Shown in pieces: positions 16,494 to 25,234 of a stretch of DNA of 64,000 bases (position 1 is the first letter of the stretch; each line of letters starts with the position of its first letter). This DNA is from DASSFG01 sp035547915 (lineage in GTDB: Bacteria > Planctomycetota > Planctomycetia > Pirellulales > JAICIG01). The stretch covers positions 22,639 to 86,638 of the forward strand of contig DASZTS010000111.1 in the NCBI GenBank assembly GCA_035547915.1, in the 5' to 3' direction. Made by a program: the position numbers and the translations under genes. A model generated the notes under the pieces. The model made no database searches and was not told where the DNA came from. It was given only the letters and a program-made list of their open reading frames with translations.

Positions 16494-17570
16494 TCATGAT
16501 GCGGGTGGAAACCCACAAGCCCGCAACCGCCGCTTGGCAGCCGGCGACATCAGGAAGTCGAGCACGTTCTGGGCCTGTTCGACCGACCGGGCGCTCTCGG
16601 TCACCGCGGCCCAGTATTCCGCCACGTGCGCCTTCGAACGGGGCCGCAATAGTATGCGCATGGCGTTCGACATGACCGCATCGCTCGTATAGACCAGGCC
16701 AACCTCGGCTCCGCCCGCTTCCAGGGCCGCCAACACGCCGCGCGAGCTGTCGGCCAGCACCAAGCGGTTTTGCAAGCCTTCGGCCACACCGATCTGTGCG
16801 AGATAGCGGTGCGTGTAGCTGCCGAGAGGCGATTCGGGATCGGCCAGCGCGATGCGGCCGATCTCCGGACGCAACAGATCTTGGGGACGCCGCAGCACGA
16901 TGCTCGCAGAGACCGGCGCGATTACCGCAAGTCCGTTGCGGGCCAGCAAGCGTGGGCTGTGGCTTCGACAGACGCCGGCTTGCTGCAACCGCCCGACTTG
17001 TGCCGCGTCGGCCGAGATGAACAGATCGCAGGCCGCGCCGCCCATGATCTGGTCGGCCAGCTCATTCGAGGCCCCATAGATGACGCGGACGCGGGATGTC
17101 GGTTGTCGCAAGGCGTAGTCGGCCAACAATTGCCCCAGCGCTCCTTCCAGACTGATCGCCGCGGCCACGTGCGTCGCCACGACTCGGTCGCCGACAGAGA
17201 CGACGCGCGGCAGGATCTGCTCCGCCGCGGTCTGCATCTCCTGTTGCACTTGGCGGAACAACGCAACGGCTTGCCGGCCAAGCTCGGTCAGATGTGCTCC
17301 GCCCCCGTGGCTGCCGCCGACCGCACTCTCCACGAGCGGTCTGCCAGCCGCCTCGTTCACGCTTTGCACGAGCAACCAGGCACGACGGTAAGACATGCCG
17401 ATCTGCCGCGCCGCCGCGCTGATGCTGCGCCAGCGTTCGATCGCTTCGAGCAACTCCAGCCTACCCGGACCGAGCAACGGCTTACCGTCGCGCTCCGCCC
17501 AGACCCGAAAGCGTATCGACCAGTCGTTCTTCCACGAAGGAGAATCCGGAATGTGACTTGGACGCGTCAT
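16494..17570 (-). CDS. ModE-type HTH fused to ModA-like molybdate-binding domain
   Basis: A 358-residue two-domain regulator. Residues ~20-115 match the DNA-binding part of ModE: GPGRLELLEAIERWRSISAA, then GMSYRRAWLLVQSVNEAAG and the wing GGSHGGGAHLTELG. Residues ~128-355 match a periplasmic ModA-type oxyanion-binding protein: YGASNELADQIMGGAACDLF, RLLARNGLAVIAP, DPESPLGSYTHRYL and VGLVYTSDA. There is no signal peptide, so the ModA domain is cytosolic and probably replaces the Mop/TOBE sensor of classical ModE. It should sense molybdate or tungstate and control genes elsewhere; modB and modC are absent here. The ATG overlaps the upstream NYN gene stop (ATGA). Confidence 0.88.
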   Translation of the reverse strand: MTRPSHIPDSPSWKNDWSIRFRVWAERDGKPLLGPGRLELLEAIERWRSISAAARQIGMSYRRAWLLVQSVNEAAGRPLVESAVGGSHGGGAHLTELGRQAVALFRQVQQEMQTAAEQILPRVVSVGDRVVATHVAAAISLEGALGQLLADYALRQPTSRVRVIYGASNELADQIMGGAACDLFISADAAQVGRLQQAGVCRSHSPRLLARNGLAVIAPVSASIVLRRPQDLLRPEIGRIALADPESPLGSYTHRYLAQIGVAEGLQNRLVLADSSRGVLAALEAGGAEVGLVYTSDAVMSNAMRILLRPRSKAHVAEYWAAVTESARSVEQAQNVLDFLMSPAAKRRLRACGFPPAS

Positions 17571-18136
17571 TCTTCGACGTCTTCGCCATAGCCCGCTGGA
17601 AAGATCTCGCCTCCATCGACTTCCTCATCCCCGTCGCCCTGTTCGTCGTCGAACTGAGCTAACCAGAATTCGACCTCGCCACTGGCAGGTGTCACCGGCT
17701 TGGTGAAAGCGGACGGCGCGGGGGCCTCCTTGGCGCCCCGCTTACGGACCATCTCGGCGTACCATTGGTCGCTATCGACCGACCGCGCGCGACGGCGGCG
17801 AGCCGCACGTTGCACACGATGATCGCTCGATACGACCAACAGCCGTCGCGGAGCACTCGTGGCGCGGATCAATTCTTCGATCAATTCGTCGGCCGATTCG
17901 TATCCGGCGGCGAACAGCACCGTTATTTCGCGATGTACCAGGCGGCGCGGCAAGCCAGGCGGCGCCTGTCGGGCGTCGAATACGACCGTGGTGGTCGATA
18001 GGTCGGTCGGGGCGACGGATTCGGCCACGAAGTTTAATAACGCTAGTCGCGATCGCTCGAAGCCGCCCGGCCCACGGCCCCGGCCAAAAATGCCTGATGC
18101 GTGCATCAGGTTGTAGCCGTCGATGATGAGGACCAT
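17567..18136 (-). CDS. NYN domain-containing (YacP-like) protein
   Basis: A 189-residue PIN-like nuclease family protein. It opens with LIIDGYNLMHASG, the metal-binding Asp of NYN/YacP proteins, and continues with VVFDARQAPPG (~50) and LVVSSDHRVQRAARRR (~105), which carry the other conserved acidic positions and the family's S-D motif. YacP relatives (Rae1) are ribosome-associated endoribonucleases. The C-terminus (150-189) is acidic, ending GEDVEE. The gene overlaps the ModE-ModA fusion by four bases, so the two are cotranscribed, an unexplained pairing. Confidence 0.85.
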   Translation of the reverse strand: MVLIIDGYNLMHASGIFGRGRGPGGFERSRLALLNFVAESVAPTDLSTTTVVFDARQAPPGLPRRLVHREITVLFAAGYESADELIEELIRATSAPRRLLVVSSDHRVQRAARRRRARSVDSDQWYAEMVRKRGAKEAPAPSAFTKPVTPASGEVEFWLAQFDDEQGDGDEEVDGGEIFPAGYGEDVEE

Positions 18137-18152
18137 TGATCGATGTGTGCTC

Positions 18153-18167
18153 GGGCTGCCGTAGCCC
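18153..18167. terminator. Weak hairpin between pyc and the NYN gene
   Basis: GGGCT and AGCCC form a 5-bp stem with a five-base loop in the 61-bp gap. The T tract is missing, so a terminator role is only a guess. Confidence 0.25.
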
Positions 18168-18197
18168 TCTCCCCAGCAGCAGTGATATGAATCTGGA

Positions 18198-21100
18198 TCA
18201 CTCCCAGCGAATCACCAAGTCACCCGTGTCCACTTGCGTGCCAGGCGCGACGAGCAGTTCTGCGACCCGCCCCTGACGCTCGGCATAGAGCGTGGTTTCC
18301 ATCTTCATGGCTTCCATGGTGAGCAGCTTCTGCCCCTGTGCCACCTCGTCGCCAGGCTTGACCGCTACGTTGACGACCATGCCGGGCATTGGGGCGCCGA
18401 CCTGATTGGGATCGTTCGGGTCGGCCTTCGTCCTGCGGCCCACCGATTCTTCCAACGAGTAATCCTCGATCGTCACTTCGCGGGGCTGACCGTTCAGCTC
18501 GAAAAAGACGGTCCGCCGACCGTCGGGCTGGGGATCGCCGATTGTGAGGAATTTGATGATGAGCGTTTTACCCGGCTCGATCTCGACGCTCATCTCGTCG
18601 TTCGGTTGCGGACCATACAAAAAGACAGGGGTCGGCAGGATACTCGTGTCCCCGTATTGTTCTTGATGGCTGACGAAGTCGCCGACAACGCGGGGATAGA
18701 CCAGGTACGAGACCACCTCGCGGCGAGATGGCTCGCGTCCGAGCCGCTTCTTCAGCTCGGCAGCCGTCTTGGCAAAATCGGCCGGAGGCAGGCTGGCACC
18801 GGGCCGGCCTTCGACCGGTTTCTGACCGCGTAGCACCCGCTTTTGCACCGCCGTTGGAAAACCACCGGGGGGCTGACCCATGCGGCCCGCCACGAGATCG
18901 ACCACCGATTCGGGAAACGACAGCTCGCGGTCGCTTTTCAACACGTCGTCGGCCGACAGGTTGTTGGCGATGAGGAACAGGGCCATATCGCCGACCGCCT
19001 TCGACGACGGCGTAACCTTGACGATGTCGCCGAAGAGCTGATTGACGTCGGCATAGGTGCGACAGATCTCATGCCACCGCGCACCGAGTCCGATGGCCCG
19101 CGCCTGTTCATACAAGTTCGTGTATTGGCCGCCGGGCATCTCGTTGTGATAGACCTCCGCCGTGCTGGCGATCATGCCCGTCTCGAACGGCGCGTAGAAC
19201 TCGCGGACCGCCTCCCAGTAATTCGCGGTCGCCTGGAGGCGATCGCTATCCAACTCCGTGTCGCGGTCGGTGTAACGCAAGGCCTCGACGACCGAGTTGA
19301 GATTGGGTTGCGAGGTCAGCCCCGAAAAGGGTGCGAAGGCGACGTCGGCGATATCGAGATCGACTTCGGCGGATTTAAGAATCGAGCCCGCCTGCACACC
19401 GCTCGTGTCGTGCGTGTGGAAGTGGATCGGGATACCGATCTCTTGCTTGAGCGTGCGCACCAGCAACTCGGCCGCGTAGGGCTTGCAGAGACCGGCCATA
19501 TCCTTGATGGCCAGGATATGGGCACCCATCTTTTCCAATTCCTTGGCCAGGTCGACATAGTACCGCAGGTCATATTTCTTGCGGTGCTTGTCGAGAACGT
19601 CGCCCGTGTAGCAGATGGCCGCTTCGCAGATGGCGCCGGTCGAAATCACAGCCTCCATCGCCACCCGCATGTTCGGCAGCCAGTTGAGCGAGTCGAACAC
19701 GCGAAATACGTCGATACCCGCCGCGGCGGTTTCCTCGACGAACGTCTGCACCACGTTGTCGGGGTAGTTGGCATACCCGAGAGCGTTCGAGGCCCGCAGC
19801 AACATCTGGAACAGGATGTTGGGAATCTTCGTCCGCAGATCGACCAGCCGCTGCCAGGGGCACTCTTTGAGGAACCGCATGGCCGTGTCGAAAGTCGCAC
19901 CACCCCACATCTCCAGCGAGAACAGATCTGCGTGATGGCGGGCATAGACTTCGGCCACCGAGAGCATGTCGTGCGTTCGCAGCCGCGTGGCCAGCAACGA
20001 CTGGTGCGCGTCGCGCATCGTCGTATCGGTGATGAGCAACCGCTTCTGCTCCAAGATCCACTGGCTAAACTTCTCGGGGCCAAGCGTGAGCAGTCTGTCG
20101 CGCGTGCCGGCTGGGAGCGGCGCATGGTGATCGATCTCGGGCAGCGGCGCCGGTTGCCGGCGAATGTGCTTGGGACGCTCCTTGACAATCGTCTGGCCGT
20201 TGACGAGCACGTCCGCCAGATAGCGGAACAGCTTGGTGGCGCGATCGCGGCGGGTAACGAACTGGAATAGCTCGGGAGTTTCGTCGAGGAAGCGGGTCGT
20301 ACAGCCGCCGGCGAGGAAATTCGGGTGCGTGACCAGGTTGATCAGGAAGGGGATGTTCGTCTTCACACCGCGGATGCGGAACTCTTGCAGGCACCGCTCC
20401 ATGCGGCGCGCGGCATCGACGAAGCGATTGCCCGAGGTGATGACCTTCACTAGCAGTGAGTCGTAGTACGGCGTGACGAGGGCGCCGGAGAATGCAGTAC
20501 CCGCATCGAGTCTCACCCCCGGACCACCGGTCGACCGATAATGGGCCACCCGCCCGTAATCGGGCCGAAAGTTGTTGAGCGGGTCTTCCGTGGTGATGCG
20601 GCACTGGATGGCGTAGCCCTGCGTGCGCACCGCCGCCTGTGAGGCGAGGCCGATCTCCGGGTCGTCGAGCCGGCGTCCTTGGGCGACGAGCAACTGGCAT
20701 TTGACGATGTCGATGCCCGTGACCTGCTCAGTACACGTGTGCTCGACCTGGATACGGGGATTGACCTCGATGAAGTAGAACTTGCCCGTTTCGGAGTCGA
20801 CCAGGAACTCGACCGTGCCGGCACTCTCGTACTTGACGGCCCGGCCGATCGTCAACGCCGCTTCGCAGATTTCGTCGCGGAGCTTGGGATCGAGATTGAT
20901 CGAAGGCGCGATCTCCACCACCTTCTGATGCCGCCGTTGCACCGAGCAATCGCGCTCATAGAGATGCACCAGGTTGCCATGCTTGTCGCCCAGCAACTGC
21001 ACCTCGATATGCCGCGGCCGGGCAATAAACTTCTCCAAGAACACGTCTGGGCTGCCGAAGGCCGATTGCGCTTCACGTTGTGCCTGGTCGAGCTGCGACC

Positions 21101-21641
21101 CCAGATCTTCTGGTTTGTGGACGACGCGCATACCCCGTCCGCCGCCCCCCTTGGCGGCCTTGAGCAACACCGGGTAGCCGAGCTGCTGTGCTAACTTGCT
21201 GGCTTGTTCCGCATCCTCCAGAGGACGGCTGCTGCCGGCCAACACCTGCACGCCCGCCTGTTCGGCGATTTGCCGGGCCACGATCTTGTCGCCAAGCTGC
21301 TCCAGAATGCGGGGTGGCGGCCCACAGAAGAGAATGCCCGCCGCTTCGCAGGCCGTCGCCAGCTCCGGGTTCTCCGACAGAAAGCCGTAGCCCGGATGAA
21401 TGGCGTCGACCTCGCGTTCCTTGGCCAACGCCACGATGCCCTCGTAGTCCAGATAGGCCCGGATGGGTTCGCCGGTACGCCCGACCAGGTAGGCTTCGTC
21501 GGCCTTGAAGCGGTGCAGCGCGAAGCGGTCTTCGTGCGAGTAGATGGCCACCGTCCGGATGCCGAGCTCGTGGGCGGTGCGAAAGACACGGATGGCGATC
21601 TCGCTGCGGTTCGCGACGAGGAGTTTCTTGATGATGGGCAT
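18198..21641 (-). CDS. pyc: Pyruvate carboxylase
   Basis: A 1147-residue single-chain biotin enzyme that carboxylates pyruvate to oxaloacetate using ATP and bicarbonate. Order: biotin carboxylase (1-450; MPIIKKLLVANRSEIAIR, KAAKGGGGRGM, FIEVNPRIQVEHTCTE), carboxyltransferase (~530-810; LLITDTTMRDAHQSLLATR, LFSLEMWGGATFD, HFHTHDTSG), the PC tetramerisation region, and a biotinyl domain ending the chain (MEAMKMETT, biotinylated Lys1113). The open frame reaches 21704, but the ATG at 21641 gives the standard N-terminus. It provides anaplerotic oxaloacetate. The divergent neighbour is cmk, 178 bp away. Confidence 0.97.
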   Translation of the reverse strand: MPIIKKLLVANRSEIAIRVFRTAHELGIRTVAIYSHEDRFALHRFKADEAYLVGRTGEPIRAYLDYEGIVALAKEREVDAIHPGYGFLSENPELATACEAAGILFCGPPPRILEQLGDKIVARQIAEQAGVQVLAGSSRPLEDAEQASKLAQQLGYPVLLKAAKGGGGRGMRVVHKPEDLGSQLDQAQREAQSAFGSPDVFLEKFIARPRHIEVQLLGDKHGNLVHLYERDCSVQRRHQKVVEIAPSINLDPKLRDEICEAALTIGRAVKYESAGTVEFLVDSETGKFYFIEVNPRIQVEHTCTEQVTGIDIVKCQLLVAQGRRLDDPEIGLASQAAVRTQGYAIQCRITTEDPLNNFRPDYGRVAHYRSTGGPGVRLDAGTAFSGALVTPYYDSLLVKVITSGNRFVDAARRMERCLQEFRIRGVKTNIPFLINLVTHPNFLAGGCTTRFLDETPELFQFVTRRDRATKLFRYLADVLVNGQTIVKERPKHIRRQPAPLPEIDHHAPLPAGTRDRLLTLGPEKFSQWILEQKRLLITDTTMRDAHQSLLATRLRTHDMLSVAEVYARHHADLFSLEMWGGATFDTAMRFLKECPWQRLVDLRTKIPNILFQMLLRASNALGYANYPDNVVQTFVEETAAAGIDVFRVFDSLNWLPNMRVAMEAVISTGAICEAAICYTGDVLDKHRKKYDLRYYVDLAKELEKMGAHILAIKDMAGLCKPYAAELLVRTLKQEIGIPIHFHTHDTSGVQAGSILKSAEVDLDIADVAFAPFSGLTSQPNLNSVVEALRYTDRDTELDSDRLQATANYWEAVREFYAPFETGMIASTAEVYHNEMPGGQYTNLYEQARAIGLGARWHEICRTYADVNQLFGDIVKVTPSSKAVGDMALFLIANNLSADDVLKSDRELSFPESVVDLVAGRMGQPPGGFPTAVQKRVLRGQKPVEGRPGASLPPADFAKTAAELKKRLGREPSRREVVSYLVYPRVVGDFVSHQEQYGDTSILPTPVFLYGPQPNDEMSVEIEPGKTLIIKFLTIGDPQPDGRRTVFFELNGQPREVTIEDYSLEESVGRRTKADPNDPNQVGAPMPGMVVNVAVKPGDEVAQGQKLLTMEAMKMETTLYAERQGRVAELLVAPGTQVDTGDLVIRWE

Positions 21642-21819
21642 CGTCAAATCAGTCGAACCGGTTGATGGCCGTTCCAAATAGTGTGCGTTTCGGCAAAATG
21701 TCACAATCTAGCATCGTATTCGCCGAGCGAAAGTGCAAGGACGGGACATAGCCAGCCGTGGGGCCTTGCCGGTATATTCGGACGAACGATTTTGCTCATC
21801 GCCGGAAACGCCAAGCGTC

Positions 21820-22470
21820 ATGATCGTCGCCATCGATGGACCCGCCGGAGCGGGCAAGAGCAGCGCCGCCAAGGCGCTGGCGCGCCGGCTCGGATTCCGC
21901 TTCCTCGACACGGGCGCCATGTATCGCACAGTGGCGCTCGCGGGTTTGCGCCGGCAGGTCGATTGGGAGGATGCGGACGCGGTGGCGAGCCTGGCGCGGC
22001 AACTGGCGATCACCCTGACCGGCGAGCGCGTCCTGCTCGACGGCGAAGACGTGACCCACGAGATCCGCACGCTTGCCGTAACGTCGGTCACCTACTATCC
22101 GGCCAATAACCCGGCGGTCCGCGAACACTTGGTCGAATTGCAAAGGCAGGTGGCCAGCGGGCATAACGTGGTGACCGAGGGGCGCGATCAGGGGACCGTG
22201 GTGTTCCCGCACGCCGAGTGCAAGATTTTTCTGACGGCCAGCCCTCTCGAACGCGCACGGCGGCGGCTGATCGATCTGCAAGAGCACGGCGAGACGGTGA
22301 CGATCGATGAAGTGCTCGCGGATCAAAACGAGCGCGATCGCCGCGACGCCAGCCGCGACATAGGGCCGTTGAAACCGGCTCACGATGCCATCGAGTTGAC
22401 GACGGACGGCCTCTCGCCCGACGCCGTCGTCGATCGGCTGGAGGCTCTCGTGCGGGCTCGGACGGCATGA
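21820..22470 (+). CDS. cmk: Cytidylate kinase
   Basis: A 216-residue CMP/dCMP kinase. The P-loop GPAGAGKSS is at residues 7-15, the nucleotide-binding segment LDTGAMYRTVAL follows at ~32, and the lid region has GRDQGTVVFPHAECKIFLTAS and RRDASRDIGPLKPAHDA. The frame opens earlier (21733), but the ATG at 21820 begins the conserved N-terminus. It overlaps plsC by four bases (ATGA) and is the first gene of a five-gene plus-strand run ending in the methanofuran genes. Confidence 0.96.
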   Translation: MIVAIDGPAGAGKSSAAKALARRLGFRFLDTGAMYRTVALAGLRRQVDWEDADAVASLARQLAITLTGERVLLDGEDVTHEIRTLAVTSVTYYPANNPAVREHLVELQRQVASGHNVVTEGRDQGTVVFPHAECKIFLTASPLERARRRLIDLQEHGETVTIDEVLADQNERDRRDASRDIGPLKPAHDAIELTTDGLSPDAVVDRLEALVRARTA

Positions 22471-23135
22471 GCCAGCCATCGTCTCGCTCGCTTGCCAAAC
22501 GGCTCTGGTACGGGTTCTTACACATAGTCTGCCGGTTGGTGGCGACGCTGTTCTTCCAAATTCGCGTCAGCGGACGCGATCGGGTGCCAAGGTCGGGTGG
22601 CGTGCTGGTGCTGTCGAATCACCAGAGCCATTTCGATCCGGTACTCATCGGGCTGGCTTGCGATCGCCGTCTCAACTATCTGGCGCGTCAAACGCTGTTC
22701 GGCTTTGCGCCGTTCCGGTGGCTGATCGAATCGCTCGACGCGATCCCTATCGATCGTGACGGGCTTGGCTTGGCGGGGCTGAAGGAAACGCTGCGCCGCC
22801 TGAAACGGGGCGAACTCGTACTCATTTTCCCCGAAGGCACGCGCACGTACGACGGCGAAGTGGCGTCGCTCAAGCCGGGATTCAGTGCATTGGCCAAACG
22901 GGCCGGCGTGCCGCTCGTGCCCGTCGGTATCGACGGGGCCTACCAGGCCTGGCCGCGACGAAGTCTCTGGCCCGGTTTCGCCACCATTCACATTCAGTTC
23001 GGTCAGCCGATGCCGCCCGAGACGGCTGCGACCTACGACGAGCGGCAGTTGGTCGACGAAGTGGAGCGGCAGTTGCGCGAGTGCCACGCACTTGCTCGCC
23101 GATCAAGACAAGTGCAAGTCGCGGAAGAAGCGTGA
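22467..23135 (+). CDS. plsC: 1-acyl-sn-glycerol-3-phosphate acyltransferase
   Basis: A 222-residue membrane-associated acyltransferase that acylates lysophosphatidic acid in phospholipid synthesis. Motif I is NHQSHFDPV (HX4D, ~52-60), motif II is QTLFGFAPFRWLI, motif III is FPEGTRTYDG (~116), and motif IV is VPLVPVGIDGA. An N-terminal hydrophobic helix lies at about 12-30. The cmk-plsC pairing with a four-base overlap is common in many bacteria. mfnD starts 29 bp downstream. Confidence 0.93.
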   Translation: MSQPSSRSLAKRLWYGFLHIVCRLVATLFFQIRVSGRDRVPRSGGVLVLSNHQSHFDPVLIGLACDRRLNYLARQTLFGFAPFRWLIESLDAIPIDRDGLGLAGLKETLRRLKRGELVLIFPEGTRTYDGEVASLKPGFSALAKRAGVPLVPVGIDGAYQAWPRRSLWPGFATIHIQFGQPMPPETAATYDERQLVDEVERQLRECHALARRSRQVQVAEEA

Positions 23136-23164
23136 ACGGGGTCGGCGTTCGCGGCACGAAATCC

Positions 23165-24223
23165 ATGCGGATCTTTCTCTATGAACACCTGACAGGCGGA
23201 GGGCTGCTGGACGATGCCGCTCCGCTGTGCGACGTGCGATCGCTCCGCGCGGAAGGTCAGGCCATGTGTGGCGCGCTGGCGGCCGATTTGAGCGCCAGCG
23301 AAGGGATCGAGGTGACCTGTCTACGCGACGCGAATCTCGTCGATTTTGTTCCGGTTTGTCGTCGTACGATCGAAGTGCGAACCATCGACGAGCGCAACGC
23401 AGAGTTCGACGTTGCGGCTGCCGAAGCCGACTGGACGATCGTGATCGCACCGGAGATCGACGGCATTCTGGCCGACCGTTGCCGACGCGTGATGGACCGC
23501 GGCGGCCGTTTGCTCGGTGGTTCCCTGTCGTTGATTGACCTGGCGAGCGATAAACAGGCCACGGCTTTGCACCTGGAGCGGGCGGGCGTGCCTGTGCCAC
23601 CGGGAATCCCCTTTCCGCTAGGCCAGCCATGGCCCACGGATTTTCGTTATCCGGCTGTCTGGAAGCCGCTCGATGGGGCAGGCTCTCAGGGGCTGCGATG
23701 GATCGAGAATTGTCACGCGCCCGTGCCGTCGGTGGATGCTCAACCGGGTCGGTTGGAACTGTTTTGTCCGCGACCATGCGATAGCCCCGTCGCGCGTGCC
23801 GGTCAACCCGAGCATAGCAGTGTGGGAACTCCGGCCAGCGTGGCCTTCTTGTGCGGACCGGACGTATGCGTGTCACTCCCGCCGTGTACGCAACGTCTGG
23901 ACAGCGATTTTCGTTACCTTGGCGGAGGGTTGCCATTGGTGCCATCGCTTGCGGAACGTGCCACGCGCTTGGCTTGCAGCGCGATTCGTTCCTTGCCCGA
24001 ACCGATTGGATACGTTGGCATCGACCTCGTACTAGGAGTTACCGAGAACGGAGACGACGACGTGGTCATCGAGGTCAATCCGAGGCTGACGACCTCCTAT
24101 CTGGGGCTGCGTGCCGCCTGTCGCGAAAACCTGGCGGCCGCTATGCTGGCAATCGCCGGAGGACGGCCGTTCCCCCTTTCGTTCCGTGAAGACTCGATCG
24201 AATTCTCGGCCGATGGCCGATAG
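23165..24223 (+). CDS. mfnD: ATP-grasp ligase, tyramine-glutamate ligase (MfnD)-like
   Basis: A 352-residue ATP-grasp enzyme. It opens with MRIFLYEHLTGGGLL, the N-terminal signature of the archaeal MfnD group and its relatives in bacteria with tetrahydromethanopterin-linked C1 metabolism. The ATP-grasp core has FRYPAVWKPLDGAGSQGLRW (~160-180) and the Mg-binding IEVNPRLTTSYLG (~310). MfnD joins glutamate to tyramine in methanofuran synthesis. Between about 190 and 240 there is a Cys/Pro-rich segment that looks unlike the archaeal enzymes. ATG at 23165 is chosen over an open frame reaching 23081. mfnF follows after three bases, which strengthens the assignment. Confidence 0.75.
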   Translation: MRIFLYEHLTGGGLLDDAAPLCDVRSLRAEGQAMCGALAADLSASEGIEVTCLRDANLVDFVPVCRRTIEVRTIDERNAEFDVAAAEADWTIVIAPEIDGILADRCRRVMDRGGRLLGGSLSLIDLASDKQATALHLERAGVPVPPGIPFPLGQPWPTDFRYPAVWKPLDGAGSQGLRWIENCHAPVPSVDAQPGRLELFCPRPCDSPVARAGQPEHSSVGTPASVAFLCGPDVCVSLPPCTQRLDSDFRYLGGGLPLVPSLAERATRLACSAIRSLPEPIGYVGIDLVLGVTENGDDDVVIEVNPRLTTSYLGLRAACRENLAAAMLAIAGGRPFPLSFREDSIEFSADGR

Positions 24224-24226
24224 CCC

Positions 24227-25234
24227 ATGAACGTGTTGGCATTCGATATCGGTGGCGCCAACCTGAAGGCGGCGGACGGTTGCGGTTTCTCCGCCAGCCG
24301 CCCGTTTCCCCTTTGGCAGCGTCCCGCGGACCTGGCCGACGCGTTGTCGGCGCTCGTCGCGGATGCGCCACCGGCCGAGATGATCGTCGCGACGATGACC
24401 GGCGAACTGGCCGATTGTTTTGAGACCAAAGCACAAGGCGTGGCCCACATCCTCGCGGCCGTCCAGCGGTGCGCGGCCGATAGACCGGTCCGCGTCTACC
24501 TCGTTGACGGTTCTTTCGTCTCGACGGATGCAGCCAATCAACGGCCATTGTTGGCGGCTGCCTCGAATTGGCATGTTCTGGCCCGTTTCGCGGCCCGCTT
24601 CTGCGAGCAGAATGTCGGCCTGTTGATCGATGTCGGTTCCACGACGACGGACCTGATTCCGATCGTCGCCGGATGCCCGGCGGCCACGGGTACGAACGAT
24701 ACGCAACGGCTGGCGGCGAGCGAACTGATTTACACCGGAGTGACGCGCAGCCCCGTCTGTGCCGTCGTCGATGCCTTGCCGTATCGCGGCCAAAAAGTAC
24801 CGGTGGCCCAGGAGCTGTTTGCCACGACGCGAGACGCGTATCTGCTACTGGGCGACATGCCGGAAGATGCCAGCGATTGCCAGACAGCCGACGGACGTCC
24901 CGCCACGCGCGCCGCCGCGCGCGACCGCCTGGCGCGCATGATCTGTGCCGACCGCGAGATGTTCGGCGACGACGATGCCTCTGCCGCCGCGGCCGCCGTG
25001 GGACATGGCCAATTGTCAAAATTGGGGATTGCCGCGCGCGGCGTCCTGCGACGATTGCCCGGCCCGCCGGCGACCGTCGTGATTTCCGGGCAGGGGGAGT
25101 TCGTCGCTCGGCGGTTGTGCGAACGGCTGCAACTCACCGTGCCCATCGTTTCGCTCGCCGCCGAACTCGGGCCGGCCGTTTCATGCGCCGCGCCGGCACA
25201 CGCCTTGGCGGTCATCGCTCGGGAAACCCTGTGA
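24227..25234 (+). CDS. mfnF: H4MPT-linked C1 pathway protein, MfnF-like
   Basis: A 335-residue actin-fold protein of the hydantoinase/oxoprolinase relatives. It begins VLAFDIGGANLKAADG, with the phosphate-1 motif, and has EMIVATMTGELADCFETKAQGV (split motif, ~66-86), LLIDVGSTTTDLIPI (~132) and TGVTRSPVCAVVDALPYRG (~167), all hallmarks of the family annotated as H4MPT-linked C1 transfer pathway protein. In archaea MfnF condenses the aminomethylfuran diphosphate with gamma-glutamyltyramine. It overlaps mfnE by four bases (GTGA). This is the clearest family call of the three. Confidence 0.88.
   Translation: MNVLAFDIGGANLKAADGCGFSASRPFPLWQRPADLADALSALVADAPPAEMIVATMTGELADCFETKAQGVAHILAAVQRCAADRPVRVYLVDGSFVSTDAANQRPLLAAASNWHVLARFAARFCEQNVGLLIDVGSTTTDLIPIVAGCPAATGTNDTQRLAASELIYTGVTRSPVCAVVDALPYRGQKVPVAQELFATTRDAYLLLGDMPEDASDCQTADGRPATRAAARDRLARMICADREMFGDDDASAAAAAVGHGQLSKLGIAARGVLRRLPGPPATVVISGQGEFVARRLCERLQLTVPIVSLAAELGPAVSCAAPAHALAVIARETL

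Noticed and set aside
18843..20270. Plus-strand open frame of 475 codons opposite pyruvate carboxylase
   Set aside because: It is an antisense shadow of a well-identified gene; its translation shows no family motif and its length is explained by GC-rich codon use.
24568..25230. Upstream extension of the mfnE frame
   Set aside because: It overlaps mfnF in another frame; the GTG at 25231 overlapping the mfnF stop gives the family-length protein.
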